From Erysipelotrichaceae bacterium (GTDB lineage: Bacteria; Bacillota_I; Bacilli_A; Erysipelotrichales; Erysipelotrichaceae): a stretch of DNA of 64,000 bases. The stretch's first letter is position 1. Each line of letters opens with the position of its first letter. The notes beneath the pieces were generated by a model. The model did no database searches. It was not told the DNA's origin and worked only from the letters and a program-made list of their open reading frames with translations. This document shows, in pieces, positions 16,034 through 24,461 of this stretch. Made by a program: the position numbers and the translations under genes. The stretch covers positions 1-64,000 of the forward strand of contig JAFRLM010000004.1 in the NCBI GenBank assembly GCA_017431225.1, read 5' to 3'.

Positions 16034-19000
16034 TTATCCCAGCAGGTCAAGCAGCTCCTCGCGGCTGAGCGATGTGATCGATGTATGTTCCTCGGAGATG
16101 ATCGAATCTGCCAGATCCTTTTTACTGGACTGGAGCTCGAGGATCTTTTCCTCGATCGTATCCTTGGCGATCAGCTTGAAAACGCTGACGATCTTTTCCT
16201 GACCGATCCGGTGGGCACGGTCCGTTGCTTGGTTCTGGGCAGCTACGTTCCACCAGGGATCGTAATGGATCACGATATCGGCGCCGGTCAGATTCAGTCC
16301 GGTGCCGCCGGCTTTCAGAGAGATCAGAAAGAGCGGTGTATCATCTTCGTTGAACTGATGGACGAGGCGCAGACGTTCTTCCTTGGGTGTGGAACCGGTG
16401 ATCTTGTAGTAGGAGAGTGAACGTTCCTGCAGCTCCTTTTCCAGGATCTCCAGCATGCTGGTGAACTGGGAGAAGAGCAGGATCTTATGACCGCCGTCGA
16501 TCGCGGATTCGATCAGCTGCATGCAGGCCTCTTTCTTTGCGCTCTCACCATGATAATTCTCATACAGCAGAGACGGGTCACAGCAGATCTGGCGTATTTT
16601 CGTCAGTTCCGCAAGGATACGGATCTTCGCGCTGCCGCTGTTTTCATCCAGCATATTGACCATCTGCTTCATACGCAGCAGCTGTCCGTCATAGACCTGC
16701 TGCTGGTCTTTGTCGAAACGGGCGTAACGGACTTCCTCGATCTTGTCCGGGAGTTCTTTCAAAACATCTTTCTTGCTGCGGCGCAGGATGAAGGGGCTGA
16801 CCATCTGACGCAGCCTTTCGGTCTGTCCTTCATCGTGATCGCGCACGATGTAATTCTCAAATTCATTCCGGAACCGGTCATAGCTGTAAAGGAAGCCCGG
16901 CATCAGGAAATCAAAGATCGACCATAACTCGCTGAGACGATTCTCGATGGGGGTGCCGGTCAGAACGAAACGGTGGGCGCTCTTGATGATCTTGACTGCT
17001 TTGGAGATGACAGCTTTTGGATTCTTGATATACTGGCCTTCATCCAGGACCTCATAGGAGAATACCTTGTCCTCATAGAGATCGATATCGCGTTTGAGCA
17101 GGTCATAGGAAGTGATCAGGACATCATAGTCTTTTCGTGCCAGGATCTTTTTGCGTTCGCCGACACTTCCGGCCATGACGGCGGTCTGCAGCTGCGGCGC
17201 AAAACGTCTGCATTCCTCCTCCCAGTTATAGACCAGTGAAGCCGGACATACGATCAGTGCCGGCAGGATGAGCTCATACTCTTCTTTCCGGGCAAGGAGA
17301 AGGGTGATCAGCTGCAGGGTCTTGCCGAGGCCCATATCGTCCGCCAGGATCCCGCCGAAATTCAGATCGCTGAGCGTATGCAGCCACTGATATCCGTATA
17401 CCTGGTAGCCGCGGAGAACACCGTTCAAGGAAGCAGGCACCTCATATTCGGAATCTTTGACGGAATTGAAATTCCGGATCAGCCCGCGGAAGCTGCGGTC
17501 ACGGTCAGCCGCGATCTCCTCATGTTCCTCAAGGAGACGGTTGATATAAAGCGAACGGTATACCGGCAGGTGCATCTTGCCTTTGACGAAATCCTGCAGG
17601 GAAATATTCAGTGTATCAAGCAGCTGCCCGATCGTTTCAAGAGATTCAGCGTTTTCAAAAGAAACGAACTCGCCGTTTTTCAGCTTATGGTATTTTTTGC
17701 GCCGGCGGTAACTCTGCAAAAGCGACAGCAGTTCCTCGCTGTCCATTTCGGAAGAGAGGATATCAAGATCAAGCAGATCGTGATCGACGGATAAGCCGAC
17801 AGAGAAAACAGGCGGTTTGCGGATCTTCAGGCGCTCAAAGGCGTCGCTTGTATGGACATCGCCGTAAGTCATCAGCTCTTCGACTCCTTCGTTGAGCAGA
17901 TCGTACAGTTTGTCATCGTCCTTTTCTTCGACAAAGCATCCGCCTTCTTCGTCGTAGAAGGGGAAATACTTTTTAACACAGTTCAGAACAGTTGTCTCCG
18001 CCGGGACATCGCGGTATCTTTCCAGCGGAAAATCCTCATCCCGCAGTTCTTTCAAGGGCAGTTCTGTTTCGTCATAACGGATCGTTCCCCGGCAGAGGAC
18101 CTGTTCATCCTCGCGGTCCAGATAAAAGGAGAATTCCGCTTCCGGCGTCAGCATGGACGCGATCGTTTCCGCTTCGTTTTCCGTAACTGTGATCTGCGGA
18201 TCGTTTTTCAGCTGCGGCAGGATCCGGTAATAGAACTCGGTCAGATGTTTTTCGCCGATCACCGTGGAATGCCTGTTTTTATCAGCGGTGTTCAGAAGCG
18301 GTGCCAGCGTCTGCTCGCTCTTTTCCGACAGACGGGCGAGAACACCGTCTTTCAGATAATAATGGTGGTGTGCCCCGTAAAACATACGCGGCGTATCGTA
18401 ATCGAGCACGATCCCCTTGACTTCTCCCTGTTCGGTCCGGTAGGGGCTGACCGAAAGCGAAAGCTTCAGATCCTGTTCACCGATCTTCAGCCGGTGGATG
18501 CGCTTGTCGGTACAGTTGTAGTCGACTGACTTCCCGCATGTCAGATCATAAAAATCATCCAGCGCTTTTCCGCTCAGTTCGATCGTGTTCTTCAGGGAGA
18601 GATCAAGGTCATAGGTGTGGCGGAAGTGCTTTGTCCAGGCATCTGCCTCGGAGACACGTTCTTCGATGAAACGATAATAGGGCAGAGAGGGATCGCTGAA
18701 ATCCTGTCTGCGGAAATAGAGATCATGGTCAACACCGAGGCTCATCGTTTCCTTTTTCCAGTAAAGGGAGACGAGCGAGCTGAGGTTCTTCACGACATAA
18801 AGCTTATCGATGCCGATGCGGAAGGAGAGGGATAATTCCTCGCCCCGGTCCGTGATGCGTGGTTCAAGCTGGATCACTTTGGCGGTCTTTCCGTTATCAT
18901 CTTCACTGTTCAGGGTAAGAAGACGCTGTCTGGCAAAACGGTCCAGCAGAGCCTGGCCGTTCTGGCTCGTCTCATCCCCCGGATCGTAGCGGCGCACATA

Positions 19001-19624
19001 GTCGCCGGTCTCCAGCATCAGTGCCAGCATGTGTTCACAGACATAGCCGTGGTATCTGTCGATGTAGTTGCCGCAGACCGAACAGTGTCCGTTTTCAAGC
19101 TCCTGCGGACGGAAGTTCAGGAAAGTGCGGCCGCCGTAATAGGTCTCTTCCTGATCTGCTTCAACAGAGAGGCAGAGAGTATCGCTGTTGAAAGGATAAT
19201 CCGTTTCGATCTTTCCGATCGTCATCCCGTGCTCTTCACGGATCCTCTGCGCTTCCGCGAGGATCCTCTGTTCGATCCGCATCGGTTCCGCGGCACGGTA
19301 AAGATCGAAATAACAGTTTTCAAAATCCTCTCTTTTGAAAGGATTCACGTAATGTTTGCTCGCTTTTTCCTTTTCTTTTTCCCATTGGAAAAGCGTGGCG
19401 GCCATGTGCTTGCAGTTGTTGCCCTGGCTCGCGAACTGACAGTCACAGTTCATGTGGTAGTCGCCGAAAACATCCTTGCGGATACGCACATGATAGCGGT
19501 GGCTGCCGACAACGATCGCGCTGCAGGAATCCGCGTCGTACTGCAGATTCACGACAAAACCGCGGTAGAAATAATCTCTGCCGCGCTGCAGGATCGTATT
19601 GTAGAAAAGATTCTGCCAGCTCAT
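16034..19624 (-). CDS. SWIM zinc-finger SNF2-family ATPase
   Basis: A 1196-residue double-stranded DNA translocase-like protein. The N-terminus has a SWIM zinc finger (CDC...CKH, about residues 58-73). The middle (about 80-700) is a long poorly conserved region typical of this family. The C-terminus is an SNF2 motor: motif I DDMGLGKT, motif II DEGQ, and the helicase C half with SLKAGGTGLNL and DRAHRIGQ. Relatives are common in Firmicutes and are thought to act on transcription or chromosome structure, but the biological role is unknown. A TGA-TAAAAT -10 box ends eight bases before the ATG, with no ribosome site. Confidence 0.93.
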   Translation of the reverse strand: MSWQNLFYNTILQRGRDYFYRGFVVNLQYDADSCSAIVVGSHRYHVRIRKDVFGDYHMNCDCQFASQGNNCKHMAATLFQWEKEKEKASKHYVNPFKREDFENCYFDLYRAAEPMRIEQRILAEAQRIREEHGMTIGKIETDYPFNSDTLCLSVEADQEETYYGGRTFLNFRPQELENGHCSVCGNYIDRYHGYVCEHMLALMLETGDYVRRYDPGDETSQNGQALLDRFARQRLLTLNSEDDNGKTAKVIQLEPRITDRGEELSLSFRIGIDKLYVVKNLSSLVSLYWKKETMSLGVDHDLYFRRQDFSDPSLPYYRFIEERVSEADAWTKHFRHTYDLDLSLKNTIELSGKALDDFYDLTCGKSVDYNCTDKRIHRLKIGEQDLKLSLSVSPYRTEQGEVKGIVLDYDTPRMFYGAHHHYYLKDGVLARLSEKSEQTLAPLLNTADKNRHSTVIGEKHLTEFYYRILPQLKNDPQITVTENEAETIASMLTPEAEFSFYLDREDEQVLCRGTIRYDETELPLKELRDEDFPLERYRDVPAETTVLNCVKKYFPFYDEEGGCFVEEKDDDKLYDLLNEGVEELMTYGDVHTSDAFERLKIRKPPVFSVGLSVDHDLLDLDILSSEMDSEELLSLLQSYRRRKKYHKLKNGEFVSFENAESLETIGQLLDTLNISLQDFVKGKMHLPVYRSLYINRLLEEHEEIAADRDRSFRGLIRNFNSVKDSEYEVPASLNGVLRGYQVYGYQWLHTLSDLNFGGILADDMGLGKTLQLITLLLARKEEYELILPALIVCPASLVYNWEEECRRFAPQLQTAVMAGSVGERKKILARKDYDVLITSYDLLKRDIDLYEDKVFSYEVLDEGQYIKNPKAVISKAVKIIKSAHRFVLTGTPIENRLSELWSIFDFLMPGFLYSYDRFRNEFENYIVRDHDEGQTERLRQMVSPFILRRSKKDVLKELPDKIEEVRYARFDKDQQQVYDGQLLRMKQMVNMLDENSGSAKIRILAELTKIRQICCDPSLLYENYHGESAKKEACMQLIESAIDGGHKILLFSQFTSMLEILEKELQERSLSYYKITGSTPKEERLRLVHQFNEDDTPLFLISLKAGGTGLNLTGADIVIHYDPWWNVAAQNQATDRAHRIGQEKIVSVFKLIAKDTIEEKILELQSSKKDLADSIISEEHTSITSLSREELLDLLG

Positions 19625-19632
19625 ATCACTTT

Positions 19633-19641
19633 ATTTTATCA
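19633..19641 (-). promoter_or_regulatory. Extended -10 of SNF2 gene (near-leaderless)
   Basis: TGA-TAAAAT on the minus strand with an 8-nt gap to the ATG; no Shine-Dalgarno sequence. Confidence 0.55.
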
Positions 19642-19732
19642 TTACCGGAAATGTTCTGAATAGAAGCGGGGCCGGAAAAGTTTCTTATATTCCTTTAAGA
19701 AGAACGAAAAGAATGCGCAATAAAGGAAAGTC

Positions 19733-19741
19733 TGTTACAAT
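19733..19741 (+). promoter_or_regulatory. Extended -10 of membrane-protein gene 19750 (near-leaderless)
   Basis: TGT-TACAAT with an 8-nt gap to the ATG. GAGGG lies in the gap, but the predicted start point would fall after it. Confidence 0.55.
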
Positions 19742-19749
19742 AGAGGGCG

Positions 19750-20244
19750 ATGAAAAAAGCAAAGAATCTTTTCGCAGCCGCTACAGTATTCATGATCGCG
19801 CTGGCGGCCGCTGTCTATTATGTATACCGCAAGGAGATCACCTCGACGAAGATGCAGCTGCTTTTCGCTGCGGTCATCTCACTGCTAGCGATCCTGACTT
19901 TCCTGTCATTCTACTTCAGCGCGGCTGCCGCTAAAGAAAGCAAGCAGACCGGTAAAGCTGCAAAAGTCGAGGAGCTGGTGATCCGGACTCTGTTCCGTTT
20001 ATTCCTGACTGCTCTGTTCTTCCTGCTCCTGTATCTCGTTCTCTTTGTCCTGAACCTGATCTTCCCATGGATCGTTCCGAACTTCCTAAACGATAACCTG
20101 AGCCTCGCCCGGATCCCGCAGTTCGTCAAACTGTTCGCCGTCGTCTTCGGCGCGGTGGGTGTCCTGCAGGTCCTTGCGGAATTCTACTTCCTGTTCACTT
20201 CCTTCAGCGGAAGCGCCAAGAAGAGCGAAACCAAGAAAGCATAA
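19750..20244 (+). CDS. Small integral membrane protein, unknown function
   Basis: A 164-residue protein I do not recognise. Four hydrophobic stretches are visible: residues about 8-25, 35-58, 78-105 and 125-152. Basic and small-residue loops (AAAAKESKQTGKAAK) separate them, and the C-terminus is lysine-rich. It stands alone, divergent from the SNF2 gene, with a terminator directly behind it. The ATG is preceded by TGT-TACAAT, suggesting a very short or absent 5' leader. Confidence 0.7.
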   Translation: MKKAKNLFAAATVFMIALAAAVYYVYRKEITSTKMQLLFAAVISLLAILTFLSFYFSAAAAKESKQTGKAAKVEELVIRTLFRLFLTALFFLLLYLVLFVLNLIFPWIVPNFLNDNLSLARIPQFVKLFAVVFGAVGVLQVLAEFYFLFTSFSGSAKKSETKKA

Positions 20245-20245
20245 G

Positions 20246-20271
20246 AAAAATCAGCGTGAGCTGATTTTTTT
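20246..20271. terminator. Bidirectional terminator between 19750 gene and frlB
   Basis: Perfect stem AAAAATCAGC/GCTGATTTTT with loop GTGA; T-runs on both strands. Serves the two convergent genes. Confidence 0.88.
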
Positions 20272-21304
20272 AATAGTTGAACTGCCGGTAATAACGGCGG
20301 ATATCCAGGGAATGATCAAGATCGTATTCAAGCCACGCATCGATCCGGTCGTTGAGGGCACGGAAGATCAGATGGGTGACCGAGGGACGGTATTTTTCAT
20401 CGATGCCGGGAAGCGGATAGTCCGCGGAATCCAGGAACAGATGATTGGAATTGATCTTTTCAAGGAATGCTTTGACTCTGAGGGAAAGCGGACGTTCGTT
20501 TCCTTCCTCGATAAAGAGGGTGACCGGGGTATTCTCGTCGATCACTTCCAGCAGGCCGTGGAAGAACTCGGCGGAATGAACGACACGGGTGCGGATCCAT
20601 AACTGTTCCTCCCAGTAGCACATTCCGTGGGAGACCGCGGCGCCGTACTGAGTGCCTGCAGCAACGAAATAATGCGGCATCTCCGGATGCTGCTTCAGCC
20701 ATGCGCATTTCTGATGCGCGTAAGCTTTCGCCTGTTCCTCAAAGCTTTCGCTGATATCGGCCAGGCCTTTTGCCAGGTATTCTTCCATCTGCGCATTATA
20801 GCGGTCATAGTCCGGGAACAGGCCGTTCCTTTTCAGCAGATAGTTGCAGATCATGAAGAATTTCAGCTGTTCGTTTTTGGGCGAGCAGACGCAGTAGTCC
20901 GCGCTGTTCGCCAGCGGGGTGTCCGGTGTATCGACGAACGCGAGAAGGGTGATCCCTTTTTCTTTTGCTTTTGCGGTCATCTCGACCATCTCCTTCGTTG
21001 TTCCGGAGACAGAGGAATAGATGAACAGATCGCCTTTTCCCGCTTTCTGTTTTCCGCCGCAGTTGAAGACCGCGGCGCTCAGGGCAAAAACATTCAGTGC
21101 GCAGCGGCTCTGGATATAGGTCTCCGCCTGCATCGCTGAGGCGAGTGTGCCGCCGATCCCGACGAAATAGATGTCCCGGACCTCTTTTTCAAAGATCTTG
21201 TCAAGGATGCTTTCGATCTCGGTGCGCAGCGCGAGTCCGCTGTTGATCTGGGAGATGTATGCATCACGGTCAAATCTCCGCGGTGCAAGGATACTTCTTG
21301 TCAT
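20270..21304 (-). CDS. frlB: SIS-domain fructoselysine-6-phosphate deglycase (FrlB-like)
   Basis: A 344-residue sugar isomerase (SIS) domain protein. It has two SIS modules, with YFVGIGGTLASA and YSSVSGTTKE (phosphosugar binding) in the first and HSAEFFHGLLE in the second. The C-terminus DIRRYYRQFNY matches the end of E. coli FrlB. The enzyme would split fructoselysine 6-phosphate into glucose 6-phosphate and lysine. I chose ATG 21304, overlapping the frlD stop as ATGA with AGGAGGG six bases upstream, over a TTG at 21310. The kinase partner lies immediately upstream; no transporter gene adjoins. Confidence 0.85.
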   Translation of the reverse strand: MTRSILAPRRFDRDAYISQINSGLALRTEIESILDKIFEKEVRDIYFVGIGGTLASAMQAETYIQSRCALNVFALSAAVFNCGGKQKAGKGDLFIYSSVSGTTKEMVEMTAKAKEKGITLLAFVDTPDTPLANSADYCVCSPKNEQLKFFMICNYLLKRNGLFPDYDRYNAQMEEYLAKGLADISESFEEQAKAYAHQKCAWLKQHPEMPHYFVAAGTQYGAAVSHGMCYWEEQLWIRTRVVHSAEFFHGLLEVIDENTPVTLFIEEGNERPLSLRVKAFLEKINSNHLFLDSADYPLPGIDEKYRPSVTHLIFRALNDRIDAWLEYDLDHSLDIRRYYRQFNY

Positions 21305-22101
21305 AAACAACCCTCCTGGGGGAATGCCCCGTAATATGCCAAGGTGGATGAAGCCTCTTTCGCTGCCTTTTCCAGGCAGACAGAGACCGGTTCGTTGTTC
21401 AGATAAGCAGCCAGGAAAGCCCCGATAAAGGAATCTCCGGCGCCGAGCGTGTCCACGACCTTTTTGCAGGGGACCGCTTTGCCGCGGGTAAAGCAGCCGT
21501 CATAGGTGATACTGCCGTTTTCCCCGAGAGTCGCTACAACTAAGGATGGCCCGCTTTTATATAACCCGGTCATCTTATTTTCAAGATCTTCGACACCGCT
21601 TCCCGAGAAGAAAAGGATATCGATCTCCGGCAGAAGCTCTTTGACTGTTCCGACCCGGTCCGCCGCGTCGAAGGCAAGCTTCGCGCCGTTCTGACGCAAG
21701 GCGTGGAAATGCTTTTCCTGGTGTCCCCAGTAATCTGTCAGAAGCATGTCACAGTCCTGCAGAAAGGCAATGTCCTCCGCATCGAGCGAGAAGGAAGCGT
21801 ATACGCCTTCCTCATAGTCTCCCAAAAGACGTTCATTACCGTCAAGCGTGACTTCACACAGGGCGCTTTTTCCCTCGAGCACATGCAGCCGGCTGCCGTC
21901 GATCTGATAGCGTTCAAGAACACGCTGATAGCCCATACCGTAAGCATCATTGCCGACCGCGCTGAGAAACGCGGTATGGATCCCCTTGCCGGAGGCATGG
22001 ACCGCGGAGTTCAGAGGTCCGCCGCCGATAAAGGCTTTTCCGCCCTGCAGGTTGGTGTAATAGTCGATGCAGCCGGAACCGAAACAACCGAGTTTTTTCA
22101 T
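21301..22101 (-). CDS. frlD: PfkB-family fructoselysine 6-kinase (FrlD-like)
   Basis: A 266-residue ribokinase-family sugar kinase. The N-terminal GGGPLNSAVHASGKG and the C-terminal DTLGAGDSFIGAFL with catalytic Asp are PfkB signatures. Internal motifs GDYEEGVYASFSLDAEDIAFL and YWGHQEKHF closely follow E. coli FrlD. It would phosphorylate fructoselysine, an Amadori product of glycated protein, before cleavage by FrlB. No ribosome site precedes the ATG; AATAAT ends seven bases upstream, suggesting a leaderless mRNA. Confidence 0.86.
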   Translation of the reverse strand: MKKLGCFGSGCIDYYTNLQGGKAFIGGGPLNSAVHASGKGIHTAFLSAVGNDAYGMGYQRVLERYQIDGSRLHVLEGKSALCEVTLDGNERLLGDYEEGVYASFSLDAEDIAFLQDCDMLLTDYWGHQEKHFHALRQNGAKLAFDAADRVGTVKELLPEIDILFFSGSGVEDLENKMTGLYKSGPSLVVATLGENGSITYDGCFTRGKAVPCKKVVDTLGAGDSFIGAFLAAYLNNEPVSVCLEKAAKEASSTLAYYGAFPQEGCL

Positions 22102-22108
22102 AGTTCTT

Positions 22109-22114
22109 ATTATT
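22109..22114 (-). promoter_or_regulatory. Candidate -10 of frlD (leaderless)
   Basis: AATAAT on the minus strand, 7 nt before the ATG; no Shine-Dalgarno sequence. Confidence 0.4.
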
Positions 22115-22147
22115 CATGATTTGCTGCCGAAAGGAAACAACAATGCA

Positions 22148-22172
22148 TAAAAAAACGCTGAATTTCAGCGTT
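22148..22172 (-). terminator. Terminator of DUF1836 gene
   Basis: Stem AACGCTGA/TCAGCGTT with a run of Ts on the minus strand, ten bases past the stop codon. Confidence 0.85.
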
Positions 22173-22181
22173 ATAAGGCGA

Positions 22182-22655
22182 TCATTCGACGAAACGGGAA
22201 TCGATATATGTTTTATAGACCGAACTCGTTACGACCGTCTGCAGCAGTTCCGGGAGCTCTGTTTTGATCTCAGTGCTTTCCCTGAAGAAGATCTCACGCA
22301 GTTTGGCTTCGTAATAGGGCGCAAACTGGAGATACTGCTTCTCGATCAGTTCGGGTTCCTTAGGGATGATCTTGCCGAGATCCTCCAGGATCACGGAGTT
22401 CTTGTAGACGGAGATCAGGAAAAGGGCAGCGATCTGGGAACGGTCATACTGTTTGCGGATCGGGTTGCGGATCAGATTTTTCTTGACATAATTCGCGATC
22501 ATCGAGGATGTGCAGGTGATGTTGCCGAGAGGATATAGGCTCGTGGAGATATATTTGCTGACCTGATCGAGAAACAGCCCGACATCCGGGATCTCGGTAT
22601 AGGTCGGCAGGCGGAAGCCTTCCAGATCTGCTTTGCGGCGCATTTCCTTCTTCAT
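22182..22655 (-). CDS. DUF1836 family protein
   Basis: A 157-residue cytoplasmic protein recognised as DUF1836, a small Firmicutes family with a MerR-like helical DNA-binding appearance. Typical features are LPTYTEIPDVGLFLDQV near the N-terminus, SMIANYVKKNLI in a helix-turn-helix-like stretch, and IAALFLISVYK. Its function is unknown; a transcriptional role is inferred. The start shows TGT-TACAAT exactly six bases before the ATG. A second in-frame ATG exists four codons later. Confidence 0.78.
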   Translation of the reverse strand: MKKEMRRKADLEGFRLPTYTEIPDVGLFLDQVSKYISTSLYPLGNITCTSSMIANYVKKNLIRNPIRKQYDRSQIAALFLISVYKNSVILEDLGKIIPKEPELIEKQYLQFAPYYEAKLREIFFRESTEIKTELPELLQTVVTSSVYKTYIDSRFVE

Positions 22656-22661
22656 GGTTTC

Positions 22662-22670
22662 ATTGTAACA
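22662..22670 (-). promoter_or_regulatory. Extended -10 of DUF1836 gene (leaderless)
   Basis: TGT-TACAAT on the minus strand, 6-nt gap to the ATG, so transcription should begin at the A of the ATG. Confidence 0.65.
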
Positions 22671-22688
22671 CAGAGAAAAGAATACGGA

Positions 22689-22717
22689 TTGACATATTGT
22701 ATTAAAAGAATTACTAT
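22689..22717 (+). promoter_or_regulatory. Promoter of gene 22759
   Basis: Consensus -35 TTGACA (22689-22694) with -10 TACTAT (22712-22717), 17 bp apart. Confidence 0.7.
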
Positions 22718-22758
22718 AACTTTAGAAGAGTTATCTAATAACCGATGGAGGATTAGAC

Positions 22759-23097
22759 ATGAAGCGTTATACGGAATCTGAAATGATGCTTCTGAATGAG
22801 ATCGAAGCATCCTGCAACGAGGCGGAAGCCACGGAAGAGGAAAAGAAACAGGTCTTTGCCCTTTATCTTCCTCATACCCATCTTTTACGCGGCATGCGTG
22901 CCGAGAATCTTTTCCAGAAGATGAAAAAGGCAGGCTACGCCGGCGGCAAGGTGCGTATCGTCTATGATAACTGCATGGAGGAGCTGAACCGGCTGATCAG
23001 CCGGCTGCGGGTCGAATTCCCGTACTGCGACATCCTGATCAAGAATGCCTTCTTCCCGCAGAAAGGCATCCAGATCGCCTTCGAAGATAACCGTTAG
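22759..23097 (+). CDS. Hypothetical protein, 112 aa
   Basis: I do not recognise this protein. It is soluble, highly charged and mainly helical in its first two thirds (EIEASCNEAEATEEEKKQ, then NLFQKMKKAGY). A more beta-like end follows, with FPYCDILIKNAFFPQKGIQIAF. It has a consensus promoter, a GATGGAGGATT ribosome site and its own terminator, so it is a genuine monocistronic gene. Nothing nearby suggests a role. Confidence 0.75.
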   Translation: MKRYTESEMMLLNEIEASCNEAEATEEEKKQVFALYLPHTHLLRGMRAENLFQKMKKAGYAGGKVRIVYDNCMEELNRLISRLRVEFPYCDILIKNAFFPQKGIQIAFEDNR

Positions 23098-23130
23098 AAG
23101 AGACAGCAATGTCTCTTTTCTTTTTGTTTT
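23098..23130 (+). terminator. Terminator of gene 22759
   Basis: Stem AAGAGACA/TGTCTCTT with loop GCAA and T-rich tail. The tail leads directly into the mnmE promoter. Confidence 0.88.
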
Positions 23131-23131
23131 C

Positions 23132-23140
23132 TGTTACTAT
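23132..23140 (+). promoter_or_regulatory. Extended -10 of mnmE (leaderless)
   Basis: TGT-TACTAT with a 6-nt gap to the ATG. The intervening TGAGGT resembles a ribosome site but would lie upstream of the predicted transcript start. Confidence 0.65.
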
Positions 23141-23146
23141 TGAGGT

Positions 23147-24460
23147 ATGGAAGATACGATTTGTGCAATATCCACCGCTTTGCAGAAAGGGGCGATCGCG
23201 ATCGTCCGTCTGAGCGGTCCGGACACATTCCCGATCATTCGTCAGATCAGTGATCTGCAGGGGGAATATGAACCGAATACGATCCGTTACGGACATGTTT
23301 ATGATGAACAGGAGCAGCTGGATGAAGTGCTGATCTCCTTTTTTAAAGCGCCGCGATCCTATACCGGGGAAGATCTGGCAGAGATCAACTGCCATGGTTC
23401 TCCCTTTACCGCGCGCCGGATCCTGAAAGTCCTGCTGCGTCATGCGCGGGCCGCGGAACCGGGCGAATTCACCCGCCGTGCCTATTTGAACGGCCGCATC
23501 ACATTAGCCCAGGCGGAAGCGGCAAATGATATGGTCAACTCCTTCAACATCCTGCAGTCGCGTTCAGCCCTGCGCGGTCTTGACGGAAGTGTCAGCCGGC
23601 TTCTTGAACCGCTGATGGAGGATATGCGTCAGGTCCTTTCGATGATCGAAGTGAATATCGATTATCCGGAATACGAAGATGAAAAACAGATGGATGAGGA
23701 TGTCATCCGTCCGGAAGTGGAAAAATGGATCCTCCGTATGGAGGAGATGATCCGCCAGGCGGAACGTTTCCTGGAGGTCAAGGACGGCTTAAAGACGGCC
23801 ATCATCGGTAAGCCGAATGTCGGCAAGAGTTCCTTGCTGAATGCGCTGAGCGCCAAGGAAAAGGCGATCGTGACTGACGTCGCCGGAACGACCAGAGACC
23901 TGATCGAGGAGAATGTCGATCTGGGGTCGCTTTCGCTGCATCTGATCGATACCGCCGGTATCCGTGAGAGCGAGGATAAAGTCGAGAAGATCGGTATCGA
24001 ACGCTCCCGCAAAGCGATCGCGGAAGCGGACCTGATCCTGCTCGTGCTTGATGGTTCGGCGCCTCTCGACGAGGAAGACCGGGCGCTTCTGAAAATGACC
24101 GAAGACAAGGAAAGGATCATTCTCTACAATAAAGCGGATATCCTGCGTTCGGAAGAAGAGGGGATCCATATCTCCGCCAAGGAAAATGACCTTCAGGAGC
24201 TCATCAGCTATCTGGAGGAAAAATATGAACCGGCTTATTCTCTGGCAGACCAGGATGTTTTGACGAGCACCCGTCAGGTATCGCTCATGCAGAGAGCGAA
24301 ACAGTGTCTGCAGGAGTATCTGGCGAGCGAGGATCTGCCGCTGGATATCGCCGGTGAGGAGCTGACGGAAAGCTACTCTTATCTGAGTGAGATCCTGGGA
24401 AAGGAATACCGGGAGGATCTGATCGATCATATGTTCAGAAACTTCTGCCTCGGTAAATAG
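23147..24460 (+). CDS. mnmE: tRNA modification GTPase MnmE
   Basis: A 437-residue GTPase that, with MnmG, adds the carboxymethylaminomethyl group to wobble U34 of certain tRNAs. The N-terminal folate-binding domain begins with EDTICAIST and contains PGEFTRRAYLNGRI. The G domain has GKPNVGKSS, VAGTTRD, DTAG and NKAD. The C-terminus ends in FCLGK, matching the catalytic-Cys motif C(I/L)GK. It is the first gene of a run with tatD, an S66 peptidase and an SDR gene. mnmG is not in the window. Confidence 0.97.
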   Translation: MEDTICAISTALQKGAIAIVRLSGPDTFPIIRQISDLQGEYEPNTIRYGHVYDEQEQLDEVLISFFKAPRSYTGEDLAEINCHGSPFTARRILKVLLRHARAAEPGEFTRRAYLNGRITLAQAEAANDMVNSFNILQSRSALRGLDGSVSRLLEPLMEDMRQVLSMIEVNIDYPEYEDEKQMDEDVIRPEVEKWILRMEEMIRQAERFLEVKDGLKTAIIGKPNVGKSSLLNALSAKEKAIVTDVAGTTRDLIEENVDLGSLSLHLIDTAGIRESEDKVEKIGIERSRKAIAEADLILLVLDGSAPLDEEDRALLKMTEDKERIILYNKADILRSEEEGIHISAKENDLQELISYLEEKYEPAYSLADQDVLTSTRQVSLMQRAKQCLQEYLASEDLPLDIAGEELTESYSYLSEILGKEYREDLIDHMFRNFCLGK

Positions 24461-24461
24461 A

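Noticed and set aside
17852-18529. Long plus-strand frames within the SNF2 gene (also 16487-16927 and 19031-19663)
   Set aside because: Antisense shadows caused by codon bias; no start signals and no family match, while the SNF2 frame is intact over 1196 codons.
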